42,160 nucleotides of DNA from Candidatus Poribacteria bacterium (GCA_016215705.1 JACRIR010000263.1:1-42160); one strand, 5' to 3'. Counted from the first letter of the stretch, positions 9,487 to 18,080 are shown. Program-made: numbers and translations. The notes: a model not told the origin generated them from the letters alone.

Positions 9487-10707
9487 CTAACGGCCGCTAT
9501 TAGCCGTGCTTTTGTCCCACTTGAATGTGACGATGCCTATGAGAAAGAAGCCCAGCAGGTAGGCTGTCAGGATAAGTTGCGAGGGCCAGAGGTTGGTGAA
9601 ATCCTTTTGAGCATTCATCAGTTGACGGAGGCCCTCGGAAAGATGCGTCAGAGGAAGCGCCCGGATGAAAGGCAGAACCGTCTTCGGCATGATCTCCAAT
9701 GGCAGAAAGACGCCGCAAAGCATCAGCATGGGGATCGAGACTACGTTGGCGATAGTCGATGCGACTTCGGGAGTCTTCGCGAAACCCGCGATGACGAACG
9801 AAAGCGCAGTCCCGTTCAGGTTGCCGAGCAAGAGGAAAACGAGTATAGAGGCCATAGGCAAAACAAGATTCGTCTTGAACAAAGAAAACGCTACGACAAC
9901 TATCAGGAGCGTTTGCGCCATCGCTATGAACAGCCTGAAGAATACGTGGCTTGCCACAAACGAGAGTCGGCTGAGGGGCGTTACCCATAACCTGCGCATA
10001 ACGCCCTGTTCACGAAGCCTGACAATCGTCGGCGCGAGCGAAAATATACAGCTTGTCATGACTGCCATGGCCATGACACCCGGTATGAGAAAATCGATGA
10101 AGTCAAAAAACTCCTCGACAGTGCGGACCTTTGTCCGAGTGAATCTGACCGGCAGCTTGACCGGTCCAACGGCAGGTCCGCTTTCCCCCTTTCCCCTTCT
10201 CCCTTCGCCTCCCGCAAGAGCTTTGCCGGGACGGGCCGCCTGCCCGTCAGTCGCCAGAACCATGTCGATTCTTTCTCTCATAATATTCAGGGCCATTTCC
10301 GTAAGTGGAAGCGAACGCGAATCGACGACGACCTCTATTTTTGCTTCGGACCGCCACAGCGCATTCTCGAAACCGTCGGGGAATACGACAACAACTCTCT
10401 GCTCCGCGCTCTGCGCTTGCGCCATGCCTTCTTCTTGGGAAAACTCCTTCACGCTGAATTCCGGCGCGTTGCGGAGCGTGTCAATAAATCTCCGAGAGGT
10501 CTGCGTGCGGTCATTGTCAACGACGCCGATGGGGAAGTGAACGTCCTCTGCTCTCATGCTCCCGATTCCGGCCACGTCCTTCAATACAAGCCCCAGGAGA
10601 ATAAGCAGGAACACGGGCAGGAAGAAGACCCAAAAAATCTCCTGCCTGACGCGAAAAAACATCCGCGCATTAGCGACAAATAAGTGTCCGACGCCTTTCA
10701 AGAGCAT
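9487..10707 (-). CDS. ABC-2 type transporter permease
   Basis: A 406-residue ABC-2 family permease. One transmembrane helix near the N-terminus (FWVFFLPVFLLILLGLVL) is followed by a large extracytoplasmic domain of about 190 residues. Then come five or six helices, including the conserved FLIPGVMAMAVM segment and a cytoplasmic loop LREQGVMRRLWVTPLSR, the family's coupling-helix signature (REx2GTxxxLxxTP-like). Such proteins pair with an ATP-binding subunit to export drugs, lipids or polysaccharides. No ATPase subunit lies in the window, so its partner is elsewhere. ATG 10707 is preferred over a TTG at 10731, which would fall inside an inverted repeat; no strong ribosome-binding site is visible for either. 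Confidence 0.83.
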   Translation of the reverse strand: MLLKGVGHLFVANARMFFRVRQEIFWVFFLPVFLLILLGLVLKDVAGIGSMRAEDVHFPIGVVDNDRTQTSRRFIDTLRNAPEFSVKEFSQEEGMAQAQSAEQRVVVVFPDGFENALWRSEAKIEVVVDSRSLPLTEMALNIMRERIDMVLATDGQAARPGKALAGGEGRRGKGESGPAVGPVKLPVRFTRTKVRTVEEFFDFIDFLIPGVMAMAVMTSCIFSLAPTIVRLREQGVMRRLWVTPLSRLSFVASHVFFRLFIAMAQTLLIVVVAFSLFKTNLVLPMASILVFLLLGNLNGTALSFVIAGFAKTPEVASTIANVVSIPMLMLCGVFLPLEIMPKTVLPFIRALPLTHLSEGLRQLMNAQKDFTNLWPSQLILTAYLLGFFLIGIVTFKWDKSTANSGR

Positions 10708-10724
10708 AGTCTGTTCATCGCAAA

Positions 10725-10764
10725 GGCGCAAAGAGAAACATCAACCACAAAGACTCTTTGCGCC
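10725..10764. repeat. Intergenic inverted repeat, 11-bp arms
   Basis: GGCGCAAAGAG at 10725-10735 and its exact reverse complement at 10754-10764, with an 18-base loop. It lies at the very start of the permease gene and overlaps the nominal end region before the methyltransferase stop. Units like GGCGCAAAG are familiar from dispersed intergenic repeats in other bacteria; no second copy is seen in this window. Confidence 0.55.
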
Positions 10765-10773
10765 TCGGCGCCT

Positions 10774-11580
10774 TCATTTTTCAGTTTCGCTCTTTGTTTT
10801 CCTGCAAACGGTGAAGAGATCGAGACACCCATCGAACTCATCGTGTCGAAACAAGAAATTCTCATGAGTGATGCCGCCGCAAAGCTCGGGATTTCGACGC
10901 CGCAGGCTGACTCTCATGAGTCTGCTCGCTGCGTCAAACAACCGTTTTCTCAAACGCTCCGGTATCCGGCTGGTGAGATTGAAGATGTCCACGCGCATAA
11001 AGCTGTTCACCCACGCGCGGTTGCTTCGCCAATATCGCATGAACAACTCATCTCCGAATACTCCGTACATAGCGACTGACGCGAAATACTTTCGAAGAAA
11101 CGTTTGAAACTCGTCCGCTGAAAACTCGCGAACGTGATACGGGTTAGGGGAGATCGTGGCATCCTTGTTGACGGTCGCAATCAGAGCGATCCCGTCATCG
11201 CGCATGATCCTGCAGATTTCCGCCACGAGATCACCCGGCTTCTCCAAATGTTCTATCATCTGAAAGCAAATCACGGTGTCAAACGAGGCGTCGGCAAAAT
11301 CAATGGGCGGTACCTTCATAAGAGAAAATTGGGTATTGCATGCGCCGCAATGCGAACGAGCTTGCCGCAGCGCATCCTCCGAATAGTCGACCGCCACCAA
11401 CGAACCCGCTTTCTGCGCCAAAATCGAAGCGCCGACACCCTCGCCACAGCCGATCTCCAGCACTCGTCGGCCCTCGACGTATCCGAGCGCCCGATAATAC
11501 GCAGCGAGTTGTCGCTCGCGAATCGGTTTTTCCGCGCCGCTATGGGCAGCGGTTCTCTCTGCCGTCACTTTTGCGAACAT
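10774..11580 (-). CDS. Class I SAM-dependent methyltransferase
   Basis: A 268-residue protein with a Rossmann-type methyltransferase domain. Motif I is VLEIGCGEG (about residues 40-48), the acidic end of the second strand is VAVDYSEDAL, and the post-motif region has FDTVICFQMIEHL (motif II-like, about 107-119), typical of the UbiE/Methyltransf_11 group. The C-terminal third is basic and holds MRYWRSNRAWVNSF and arginine-rich stretches, resembling methyltransferases that act in polysaccharide or lipid clusters. The substrate is unknown. It is 66 bases upstream of the ABC-2 permease on the same strand and may share its transcript, which would suit export of a methylated product, by inference only. 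Confidence 0.82.
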   Translation of the reverse strand: MFAKVTAERTAAHSGAEKPIRERQLAAYYRALGYVEGRRVLEIGCGEGVGASILAQKAGSLVAVDYSEDALRQARSHCGACNTQFSLMKVPPIDFADASFDTVICFQMIEHLEKPGDLVAEICRIMRDDGIALIATVNKDATISPNPYHVREFSADEFQTFLRKYFASVAMYGVFGDELFMRYWRSNRAWVNSFMRVDIFNLTSRIPERLRKRLFDAASRLMRVSLRRRNPELCGGITHENFLFRHDEFDGCLDLFTVCRKTKSETEK

Positions 11581-11634
11581 GGATTATCCTGGATACATTG
11601 AGACATTTCCGATGTCATGGCTCCAAACATCAAG

Positions 11635-11664
11635 AGTATATTCTCGATTGCTCGCAGGGGTCAA
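11635..11664 (-). promoter_or_regulatory. Promoter of the methyltransferase gene
   Basis: On the minus strand TTGACC (11659-11664) and TATACT (11635-11640) with an 18-base spacer, about 55 bases before the methyltransferase start. Confidence 0.5.
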
Positions 11665-11776
11665 GCAGAACAAGAAGCGCACCGTCGCATGACCTGAAGA
11701 TTGAAACCTCAAGTGAACGCAGACACCCTTCGCCGGGCAATTCCGTTTTTCCGCGCCCCGGAGGTCGTTCTACTGT

Positions 11777-11805
11777 TTGTATGCCTCGGGGCGGTATGCT
11801 AGAAT
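11777..11805 (+). promoter_or_regulatory. Promoter of the DUF362 gene
   Basis: TTGTAT (11777-11782) and TAGAAT (11800-11805) with a 17-base spacer, about 66 bases before the TTG start at 11872. The -35 is weak. Confidence 0.4.
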
Positions 11806-11871
11806 AGCAGAAATTGATGACGAATCGGATTCTTATATACGCGGTCGGTGGCAAAGAAAGGAAGTGGGACA

Positions 11872-12993
11872 TTGAGCAGTATTGTGTACTTCAGCGACAT
11901 GCGAACGAAGAGGGGGGCGAGCCTGCCGGAGAAACTGGAGCGTCTGTGCAAGGAACTTGCCGTGCTCAAGAATATCCGGAAGGGCGAGCTTGTGGCCATC
12001 ACGCTGCATTTCGGCGAGAGGGGGAACACCGGCTTCATCCGGCCTCTATTCATACGGCGTATCGTGGATTTGATCAAACTGGCCGGTGGGAAACCTTTCC
12101 TTACTGATGCAAACACGCTGTACAGAGGCGACCGTTCGAACGCAGTTGACCATATGAATGTCGCGATGGAGCACGGTTTCAGCTACGCCACGGTGAACGC
12201 ACCCATCATAATTGCAGACGGCCTGCGGGGAAAAGACTATGTCGAGGCGCCGGTCAACGGAAAATACTTCAAGAAGGTGAAGATATCATCGGCTGCGTAT
12301 CATGCCGACTCGTTGATTTCAGTGGCGCACGTGAAAGGGCACATGCTTTTCGGCTTCGGCGGCGCTCTGAAAAACATCGGCATGGGGCTTGGCGCGCGCA
12401 GCGGAAAGCAGATGATGCACGCCGACCTCAAGCCCGAAATCGTCGCGAAAAAGTGCGTCGGCTGTGGTCTGTGTGTCAAGTGGTGTCCCACGGGTTCGCT
12501 TTCGTTGTTCGAGCCGCAGGGAAGGGAAAAGCCGCTCTCCGCGCTGAATCCGTCGACGTGCATCGGGTGCGGCGAATGCGTGGTTACGTGTCCGAGCGAG
12601 GCTATCAAGATAAGCTGGAGCGGCGCTCCTCAGTCGGTGCAGGAGAAGACGGTTGAATTCGCGTGGGCCATTGCAAAAGAAAAAACAGGCAAGATCGGGG
12701 CAATCAACTTTCTCACGAACATATCGCCTGACTGCGATTGCATGTCTCACACGGACGCCTCGATTGTGCCCGATATCGGCATGCTCGCCTCAGACGACAT
12801 AGTCGCAATCGACCGCGCTTCAATCGATCTCATAAATCAGCAGACCGCTCTCCTCAACACGGCTGTTCCGGAAAGCAAACTGGGGCATGCGGACAAGTTT
12901 GCGGCGATTCATGGGATTGACTGGACGCCTCAGTTCACGTATGCGGAACAGGTCGGTCTGGGGAGCGCGAAGTACGACTTGAGAAAAATATGA
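11872..12993 (+). CDS. DUF362 domain protein with two [4Fe-4S] ferredoxin motifs
   Basis: A 373-residue DUF362 family protein. The N-terminal and central parts carry the DUF362 fold (GDRSNAVDHM, KGHMLFGFGGALKNIGMG near residues 155-172). A ferredoxin insert holds two four-cysteine motifs, CVGCGLCVKWC (about 194-204) and CIGCGECVVTC (about 228-238), each binding a [4Fe-4S] cluster. DUF362-ferredoxin proteins are common in anaerobes; their reaction is poorly known and electron transfer is the safe reading. A TTG start at 11872 fits best: AAGGAAG lies seven bases upstream; a GTG at 11848 in the same frame lacks such a site. It probably leads the transcript that includes the next exported protein and cysK. 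Confidence 0.85.
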   Translation: MSSIVYFSDMRTKRGASLPEKLERLCKELAVLKNIRKGELVAITLHFGERGNTGFIRPLFIRRIVDLIKLAGGKPFLTDANTLYRGDRSNAVDHMNVAMEHGFSYATVNAPIIIADGLRGKDYVEAPVNGKYFKKVKISSAAYHADSLISVAHVKGHMLFGFGGALKNIGMGLGARSGKQMMHADLKPEIVAKKCVGCGLCVKWCPTGSLSLFEPQGREKPLSALNPSTCIGCGECVVTCPSEAIKISWSGAPQSVQEKTVEFAWAIAKEKTGKIGAINFLTNISPDCDCMSHTDASIVPDIGMLASDDIVAIDRASIDLINQQTALLNTAVPESKLGHADKFAAIHGIDWTPQFTYAEQVGLGSAKYDLRKI

Positions 12994-13073
12994 GTGCAGA
13001 GATTCACGTCTCATTGTGGCGGGTGGATAATGATAATGGTATAATGAGGCTGGAAGCGGGAGGTGACTCGATA

Positions 13074-13871
13074 ATGAAAACATTGATTTCGGTCCTTATT
13101 GTCTTGATCACATTTTCCTCAACCACGCTCGCCGATATCATCGTCTTCAAGACCGGCGCGGCCAAGGTGGGTATCATCGTCGAGGAGAATCCGACGAGCG
13201 TCCGATTTCGGGTCAAGGATTCGGTTCTCGGCATTTCCCGCGAGAACATAGAGCGGATCGAGTATGCCAAGCCGGAGGAGAACAAGGAGCTTGAGCTGAA
13301 ATGGAAGGCCGACAAGGAAAAAGCCGATGAAGCGCGCAAGCTCAAGCGTGAGGAGGAGCAGAAATTCATCGAGGAACAAAAGGCCAAAGGGCTTGTGGAT
13401 TTCGGCGGCAAATGGGTGACTCCGGCCGAGGCGGAGGCAGCGAGACAGGAAAGTGTTCGTCAACAGGTCCAGGCGCAGCAGGCCGCTCAGGCCGCCGCGA
13501 AACGCCCAATCAGCGAAGAGACTGAACTACCTGCTTTTGTGCGGTCTTTGCCGCCCGACCAGAAGCAGGCGTATATGGAAAGGCTCAAGCGTGTCGGATT
13601 GATAGAAATTTCGCAGGTTCGCGCCCGCCCTCAAAGTCGGAATGTTACGTTGCTCACGGGCATGGTCACGAACAAGAGCAAGGATTACATGCGCAGGATC
13701 GATTTGGAGATTCAGTGTATCGGGGAGAACGACCAGGTGCTCTTCACTGATACGAGCAGGGTGGACAGATTGAATCCGGACACTTCGGGCGCGTTCAACG
13801 TTTCGGTTCGTATTGACAGCAGTCTTATTAAGCGGACACAGGTCCGCGTTGTCGATCTGACGTGGGAGTGA
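13074..13871 (+). CDS. Exported hypothetical protein with coiled coil and FxLYD-like domain
   Basis: A 265-residue protein that begins with a clean signal peptide (MKTLISVLIVLITFSSTTLA, cut before Asp21). Residues 21-70 form a small beta domain (FKTGAAKVGIIVEEN, then SVLGISRENIERIEY) of the kind that often precedes such stalks. A charged helical/coiled-coil segment follows (about 72-110), then GGKWVTPAEAE and an Ala/Gln-rich linker. The C-terminal domain (about 195-265) looks like FxLYD, a periplasmic beta-sandwich (LLTGMVTNKSKDYMRRIDLEIQC). ATG 13074 has GGGAGGTG upstream and gives the signal peptide at the very N-terminus; a frame open from 12990 overlaps the DUF362 stop. Function unknown. 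Confidence 0.78.
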   Translation: MKTLISVLIVLITFSSTTLADIIVFKTGAAKVGIIVEENPTSVRFRVKDSVLGISRENIERIEYAKPEENKELELKWKADKEKADEARKLKREEEQKFIEEQKAKGLVDFGGKWVTPAEAEAARQESVRQQVQAQQAAQAAAKRPISEETELPAFVRSLPPDQKQAYMERLKRVGLIEISQVRARPQSRNVTLLTGMVTNKSKDYMRRIDLEIQCIGENDQVLFTDTSRVDRLNPDTSGAFNVSVRIDSSLIKRTQVRVVDLTWE

Positions 13872-13925
13872 TTGAAGCGCCGAAAACGTGCTGAGGTCAG
13901 GCGAGGGATAGGGAGGAAGGGCAAG

Positions 13926-14855
13926 ATGGGGCGAATCTACAATGATATCACTGAGACGATAGGGAACACTCCTCTTGTGCGGCTTAATCGTCTTACCAAG
14001 ACCATGACTGCTACCGTTGTCGCCAAACTCGAATCGTTCAACCCGCTGGGCAGCGTCAAGGACCGAATCGGTGTAAGCATGATTGACGCGGCGGAGGCGC
14101 AGGGCCTCATCAACAAAGACACCACGATAATAGAGCCGACGAGCGGCAATACGGGAATAGCGCTGGCGTTCGTCGCCGCGGCTCGAGGATACCGTTTGAT
14201 TCTCACAATGCCCGAAACAATGAGCATTGAGAGACGCATAATGCTGAAGCTTCTGGGCGCTGAACTTGTACTCACTCCCGGCTCGGCCGGGATGAAAGGC
14301 GCCGTCGCCAAGGCGGAAGAGCTCGCGTCCGAGATGAAGAACGCATTCATCCCGCAGCAGTTCAACAACCCGGCCAACCCTGCCGTCCACAGGCGAACGA
14401 CCGCGGAAGAAATCTGGAATGACACTGACGGCCGTGTCGATATTTTTGTTGGAGGCGTGGGCACTGGCGGCACCCTCACGGGTGTCGGAGAAGTGATCAA
14501 GCAGAGGAAGGCCGGCCTTCGCGTAGTGGCCGTTGAGCCTGCGGATTCCCCCGTGCTTTCCGGCGGCAGACCCGGTCCGCATAAGATTCAAGGTATCGGC
14601 GCGGGCTTTGTTCCAAATGTTCTTAATGCGAAAATCATCGACGAGGTAGTGAAAGTCACCAATGACGATGCGGTACGCGTGGCACGGCGGCTGGCCGCCG
14701 AGGAAGGCATTCTCTGCGGCATATCCTCGGGCGCCGCATGTTGGGCCGCCCTCGAAGTCGCTCGAAGGAAAGAAAACACCGATAAACTGATAGTCGTTCT
14801 CCTGCCGGACACCGGCGAAAGGTACCTCTCGACGGATCTCGTCGAACGAGCATAA
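13926..14855 (+). CDS. cysK: Cysteine synthase A (O-acetylserine sulfhydrylase)
   Basis: PLP enzyme that makes cysteine from O-acetylserine and sulfide. The 310 residues match the family length. The PLP lysine is Lys45 in NPLGSVKDR; the substrate-binding loop TSGNTG, the phosphate-binding glycine loop GTGGTLTG and the C-terminal SSGAA and PDTGERYLS motifs are all present. It begins with the usual IGNTPLVRL segment (residues 12-20). ATG 13926 follows a GGGAGGAAGGG site; the frame is open from 13872 but the extra 18 residues are basic and not family-like. It lies 54 bases after the exported FxLYD-like protein on the same strand, so it is probably in that operon. Confidence 0.95.
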   Translation: MGRIYNDITETIGNTPLVRLNRLTKTMTATVVAKLESFNPLGSVKDRIGVSMIDAAEAQGLINKDTTIIEPTSGNTGIALAFVAAARGYRLILTMPETMSIERRIMLKLLGAELVLTPGSAGMKGAVAKAEELASEMKNAFIPQQFNNPANPAVHRRTTAEEIWNDTDGRVDIFVGGVGTGGTLTGVGEVIKQRKAGLRVVAVEPADSPVLSGGRPGPHKIQGIGAGFVPNVLNAKIIDEVVKVTNDDAVRVARRLAAEEGILCGISSGAACWAALEVARRKENTDKLIVVLLPDTGERYLSTDLVERA

Positions 14856-14865
14856 GTTCTCCTGC

Positions 14866-14973
14866 TCACTTTTCTTGAAGGAGTTCGACTATTGTCAGAA
14901 CGACATAGGTCGAACCGCCCACCACGACCGCCACGATAACTATTAATGCGAGCCTTGCGAGCAGAGTATCCAT
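14866..14973 (-). CDS. Candidate 35-residue single-pass membrane protein
   Basis: A short frame with ATG at 14973 and TGA at 14866. The product starts MDTLLARLA, continues with an uninterrupted hydrophobic stretch rich in Val/Ile/Gly (about residues 8-30), and ends with a charged tail (ELLQEK). This N-in, one-helix layout is typical of real small membrane proteins. It converges on cysK with a 10-base gap. No clear ribosome-binding site is visible, so translation is unproven. It is too short for most gene finders. Function unknown. Confidence 0.42.
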   Translation of the reverse strand: MDTLLARLALIVIVAVVVGGSTYVVLTIVELLQEK

Positions 14974-15032
14974 TAGCAATCGACTTTAGCACATGGCTTC
15001 GCGGTTTTCAATTCTCCTTGCAATATCAGCGC

Positions 15033-15155
15033 ATGCAGAGTACAATTCTTAGGAGCGCCCATACCCACAAATACAAAGCCATGTGCCCGCAGCCGACAAA
15101 TGCAGAAGCATGCGCCTGTACCTGCAAATTCAAGTATGATGCGGCGGACCAGTGA
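15033..15155 (+). CDS. Candidate 40-residue cysteine-rich peptide
   Basis: A short frame ending 15 bases before the redoxin gene. The C-terminal half has Cys17 and a Cys-x-Cys-x3/x-Cys cluster (EACACTCKFKY), unusual density for random coding. An internal ATG at 15078 would give a 25-residue peptide with all the cysteines. No good ribosome-binding site lies before either ATG, which lowers confidence. If real, it may bind a metal or be linked to the thioredoxin-like neighbour; both are guesses. Confidence 0.28.
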   Translation: MQSTILRSAHTHKYKAMCPQPTNAEACACTCKFKYDAADQ

Positions 15156-15170
15156 TAGAGGAGGGCGTTC

Positions 15171-15752
15171 TTGAAAAAATCAGAAGGAAAGGCAGGCAGT
15201 AGAGTGAAACGTTTGGAAGCGCGACTAATCATTGTTACGGCGATAATTTCACTTGTCATTCTTGTTTCAGAAGCGAGCGGCTTTGGGAAGAATGAGTTGA
15301 GGATTCCCGATGAGGCGACCGCGAAGGGTCTTGACGGCAAGACGGTGAGTCTGGCTGACCATAAGGGAAAGCTGATCTTCCTTATTCTCTGGAAAATCGA
15401 TTGCGTGGGATGTCGTGTCGAGATTCCCATTCTGAACCGACTTCAGAAAGAATATTCGGGCCAGAACTTCACAATAATCGGATTATCACTGGACAGAGGA
15501 ATCGACCCTCTTGTTGCAGAAGTGGTCAAGCAAAGCAAGATTACGTACCCCGTATGGCTGGGCTACGGCCAACCCATGACAAAATATGCCGAAACGTATA
15601 CTAACAGCCCTTTTATTCCCGTGTTGCTGGCTATTGCGCCTGATGGCGAGGTTTTTGGCTCGCTCGTGGGCGCTTTCCCGACGTACAACGATGCCGTGTT
15701 CGTATTGAGACAGGCACAGAACTTCGTTGAAGAGAAAAAGCGGGCGAAATAG
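15171..15752 (+). CDS. TlpA/ResA-like thioredoxin-fold protein (redoxin), membrane-anchored or exported
   Basis: A 193-residue AhpC/TSA-Redoxin family protein. An N-terminal hydrophobic helix (about residues 18-34) after a basic start acts as signal anchor or signal peptide. The thioredoxin fold has the active site KIDCVGCRVEIP (Cys-Val-Gly-Cys, about residues 77-80), followed by NFTIIGLSLDRG and the cis-Pro region NSPFIPVLLAIAPDGEV. Such proteins reduce periplasmic disulfides, often for cytochrome c haem attachment; the cytochrome gene downstream fits. The start is TTG at 15171, with GAGGAGGG five bases upstream; no ATG is available before the fold. Confidence 0.82.
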   Translation: MKKSEGKAGSRVKRLEARLIIVTAIISLVILVSEASGFGKNELRIPDEATAKGLDGKTVSLADHKGKLIFLILWKIDCVGCRVEIPILNRLQKEYSGQNFTIIGLSLDRGIDPLVAEVVKQSKITYPVWLGYGQPMTKYAETYTNSPFIPVLLAIAPDGEVFGSLVGAFPTYNDAVFVLRQAQNFVEEKKRAK

Positions 15753-15776
15753 TCGTAAGTCTTGTCGCAAAAAGAC

Positions 15777-15805
15777 TTGACAATCGTTTTGGCGTATGAT
15801 AGGAT
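15777..15805 (+). promoter_or_regulatory. Promoter upstream of the cytochrome operon
   Basis: TTGACA (15777-15782) and TAGGAT (15800-15805) with a 17-base spacer, 25 bases after the redoxin stop. It leaves a leader of about 200 bases before the cytochrome gene. Confidence 0.5.
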
Positions 15806-15811
15806 TAGGCG

Positions 15812-16016
15812 GAAATTTAGGATATTATGCACTTTCATCCGCCGGGGAAAATGGGAAAAGCGGAAGGTTGAGATATGCGCTTTCCGCAAACCAGAAGCTT
15901 TGGAAACTAAGCAACCTGTGCGGAATTTTCATTGATAGTGGCCGTCGGTTTTTGGAGCCCATGAGCGGGACGGAATCGTGGTGGGTCGGCCCGGGACAGA
16001 AAAGGAAGGAAGGGAA
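15812..16016 (+). other. Long leader with hairpin potential before the cytochrome gene
   Basis: About 200 bases without an apparent gene. It contains GCGGAAG (15862-15868) pairing with CTTTCCGC, and further pairings such as CCGCA with TGCGG enclosing a small CCA/TGG hairpin, and AGGTTG with CAACCT. Alternative pairings compete with one another, as in a riboswitch or attenuator, but the bases do not match the classes I know. The end is a strong purine-rich ribosome-binding site. Confidence 0.2.
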
Positions 16017-18080
16017 ATGAATAATTCCAGAGGCTTCGGCGTAGAGGCGCGGTTCCTGAGTTTTGTGTCCATTGCTGTTCTCGTGTTCACTCTATCTCCC
16101 GTGGTTTGGGCAGAAGGCCCTTCCTCGAGCGGTGAGCAACTTTTCAAGGAGAAGTGTGCGATCTGCCATTCGCTCGATCGGGCTTTGAACCGATTTGACC
16201 CAACTGAGAATTGGGAAAAAGTGGTCGCGCGCCAGCGCTCCAAGGCTCCCTTCTGGATAAGTTCCGACGACGGGAAGGCAATTGTTGATTATCTCGATAA
16301 CAGGGACAAGAGAATCTCGGCTGGCCGTCCCGATCTTCTCCCTGAAGCAATGGCGGCGCGTCAGAGTCTGGTTGTCGTCGAGCCTGCCGCGCGATTGAAC
16401 GAGAATGTGTCGCAGTCCCGCTTCAACACTGCGTGCGCAGCCTATGCGGCGAATGAATTGCTGTTGAGCGGAGTGCAGTTTTTCGAGAAACTCACACAAC
16501 TCGGTTTACCGACCGACAAGGAACTGGTGGGCGTGACCTCGGAAGAGGCATACTGGTACTCCAGGTATATTCTGTCGGCGCTCGACATGGAGTCGGGCAT
16601 AGGCCTCCACGTCCTTCGGTCACGCCGCATGGTTCTCGAGGCGGAAGAAGAAGGCATTGCGCCGAAAGATTTTTATGAGAAATTTCTTGCCAGGGTGCGG
16701 GAGCGCACGGGTCAGGCCGTTTCTCCCCCCGGGATATATCCTATTTTTGCCGAGTTTGCGTCCGGCGAGCCGGAGTTGACCGAGTTGCCGGATTTCAGCG
16801 ACTACGGAACCCTGAGGTGGAACCCTCAGAAGTTCGAAAAGACCATCAGTCCGGCGGCGCTCGGGCAGGCTCTGTACAATCAGACGTTGTGGGCTGAATA
16901 TCTGTTCGGCTCGAAGCACGGTGAGAACCTGCTGGGTAACGACGCCGTCGAGGGGTACATCGGCGCGATACTGGTGGACGAAGCCATAAGCAAAATGCAC
17001 TTTCTGCGAGCGGAGGCCGCGTACGACGGCAGGGTCCTGGGGGCTGTCAATCCATTCGCATATGAAGCAAAGACGCTATATTTCCCGCATCAGGTGCTCG
17101 TCGAGCTCTCCTATCCTGAAGGGGAGCCTCCGGTACCTACGCAGTACAAGGTGACTGACCCGGCGAGCCAGCTTTTTGATCAAGCGTCGTTGCTGCTCGG
17201 GGCGAGCGAGTTCTATCACTTTTCCGATCCTAAGATAGAGGATAATTGGAACGCAGTGTTCGGCTCACCTGCTGAGGGGGCGTTGTTTCCGACCGAGGCT
17301 CACAATATGGCCATGGGGCTGACCGGCGTAGTCCTCAAGAATATGATCGCAATGCACTTTGACCCCGTGCGTCAAACCTTCGCTTCCACGTGGGCAAACG
17401 GCGAGAAAGGCAAGACAATATCATCGCTGGACGCGGGGATCGCTCTAGTCGCGCTGGCAAACGTGTACAATGCGTTCCATGACGAAGAGGAGATCAGACA
17501 AGGCGCTCGCAACATGCTCGAGCGCCAGGCCCAATTCCTCTCCGAATACTTGCAGTTAAGCGACGGCGGATTCGTTGAAAACTACAACATTGAAACGAGC
17601 GCGCAGTCGAAAGTTCCCCGCAGGCTGGCATCGCAGGCGATGGCCGTCCGCGGTCTGTTGGCTGCGTACCAGGTGACGGAAAATTCCAGTTATCTTGAAT
17701 CAGCCCTGACGGCGCTGAACTTCATGAATGAAAAACTCTGGTCATCGGCTGCAAACATGTACCGCTCGGCAGAGGGATTGGAGCTGTCACGGTATTCGCC
17801 AACGGACGTCGCGGCCACATTGGGGGCCCTGCGAGAGATCGTTCTCATTAGGCAGGACAACGACGCATTGAAGAGGTTCAAGCTCTTCTTCCTTACTGCG
17901 ATGAAGCGCAACGGCATGCAGCTCGCCGAGTTGGAACCCACAGGAGAGAAGATGGGGAGCGTGCGGGATGTCATGACGCCCGATTCCGATAATGACGGTG
18001 TGAGAAAGCCTCAGTTCGCCGGTGGCAAATTCGGAATCGCGCCGGTCGTCGCCGGTCAAATTGAAGTTTCGACTCCGTAA
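16017..18080 (+). CDS. Secreted monohaem c-type cytochrome with long C-terminal helical domain
   Basis: A 687-residue exported protein. The signal peptide spans about residues 1-32 (cut after VVWA). One haem site, CAICH, has Cys47, Cys50 and His51, within a short cytochrome c domain up to about residue 105 (DDGKAIVDYLDNRDKR). The remaining 580 residues carry no second CxxCH. They are rich in helices with repeats such as AMAVRGLLAAYQVTENSSYLESAL and YSPTDVAATLGALREI, resembling the alpha/alpha-barrel half of DUF255/N-acylglucosamine 2-epimerase-like proteins. The role may be periplasmic redox or sugar-linked; I cannot define a reaction. ATG 16017 follows AAGGAAGGAAGGG. It heads a group with the DUF1858 and SAM hydrolase genes. 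Confidence 0.8.
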   Translation: MNNSRGFGVEARFLSFVSIAVLVFTLSPVVWAEGPSSSGEQLFKEKCAICHSLDRALNRFDPTENWEKVVARQRSKAPFWISSDDGKAIVDYLDNRDKRISAGRPDLLPEAMAARQSLVVVEPAARLNENVSQSRFNTACAAYAANELLLSGVQFFEKLTQLGLPTDKELVGVTSEEAYWYSRYILSALDMESGIGLHVLRSRRMVLEAEEEGIAPKDFYEKFLARVRERTGQAVSPPGIYPIFAEFASGEPELTELPDFSDYGTLRWNPQKFEKTISPAALGQALYNQTLWAEYLFGSKHGENLLGNDAVEGYIGAILVDEAISKMHFLRAEAAYDGRVLGAVNPFAYEAKTLYFPHQVLVELSYPEGEPPVPTQYKVTDPASQLFDQASLLLGASEFYHFSDPKIEDNWNAVFGSPAEGALFPTEAHNMAMGLTGVVLKNMIAMHFDPVRQTFASTWANGEKGKTISSLDAGIALVALANVYNAFHDEEEIRQGARNMLERQAQFLSEYLQLSDGGFVENYNIETSAQSKVPRRLASQAMAVRGLLAAYQVTENSSYLESALTALNFMNEKLWSSAANMYRSAEGLELSRYSPTDVAATLGALREIVLIRQDNDALKRFKLFFLTAMKRNGMQLAELEPTGEKMGSVRDVMTPDSDNDGVRKPQFAGGKFGIAPVVAGQIEVSTP

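Noticed and set aside
13527-14591. A 354-residue open frame on the minus strand
   Set aside because: It lies antisense across the clear cysK and FxLYD-like genes, has no domain or ribosome-binding site, and is a by-product of their codon bias.
15812-16016. Possible GEMM (c-di-GMP/cGAMP) riboswitch before the cytochrome gene
   Set aside because: There is a GCAAACC stretch and a GGAAAC, but the conserved GACGCAAAGC segment and the second half with the GGTAGCGGGG-like stretch are missing.
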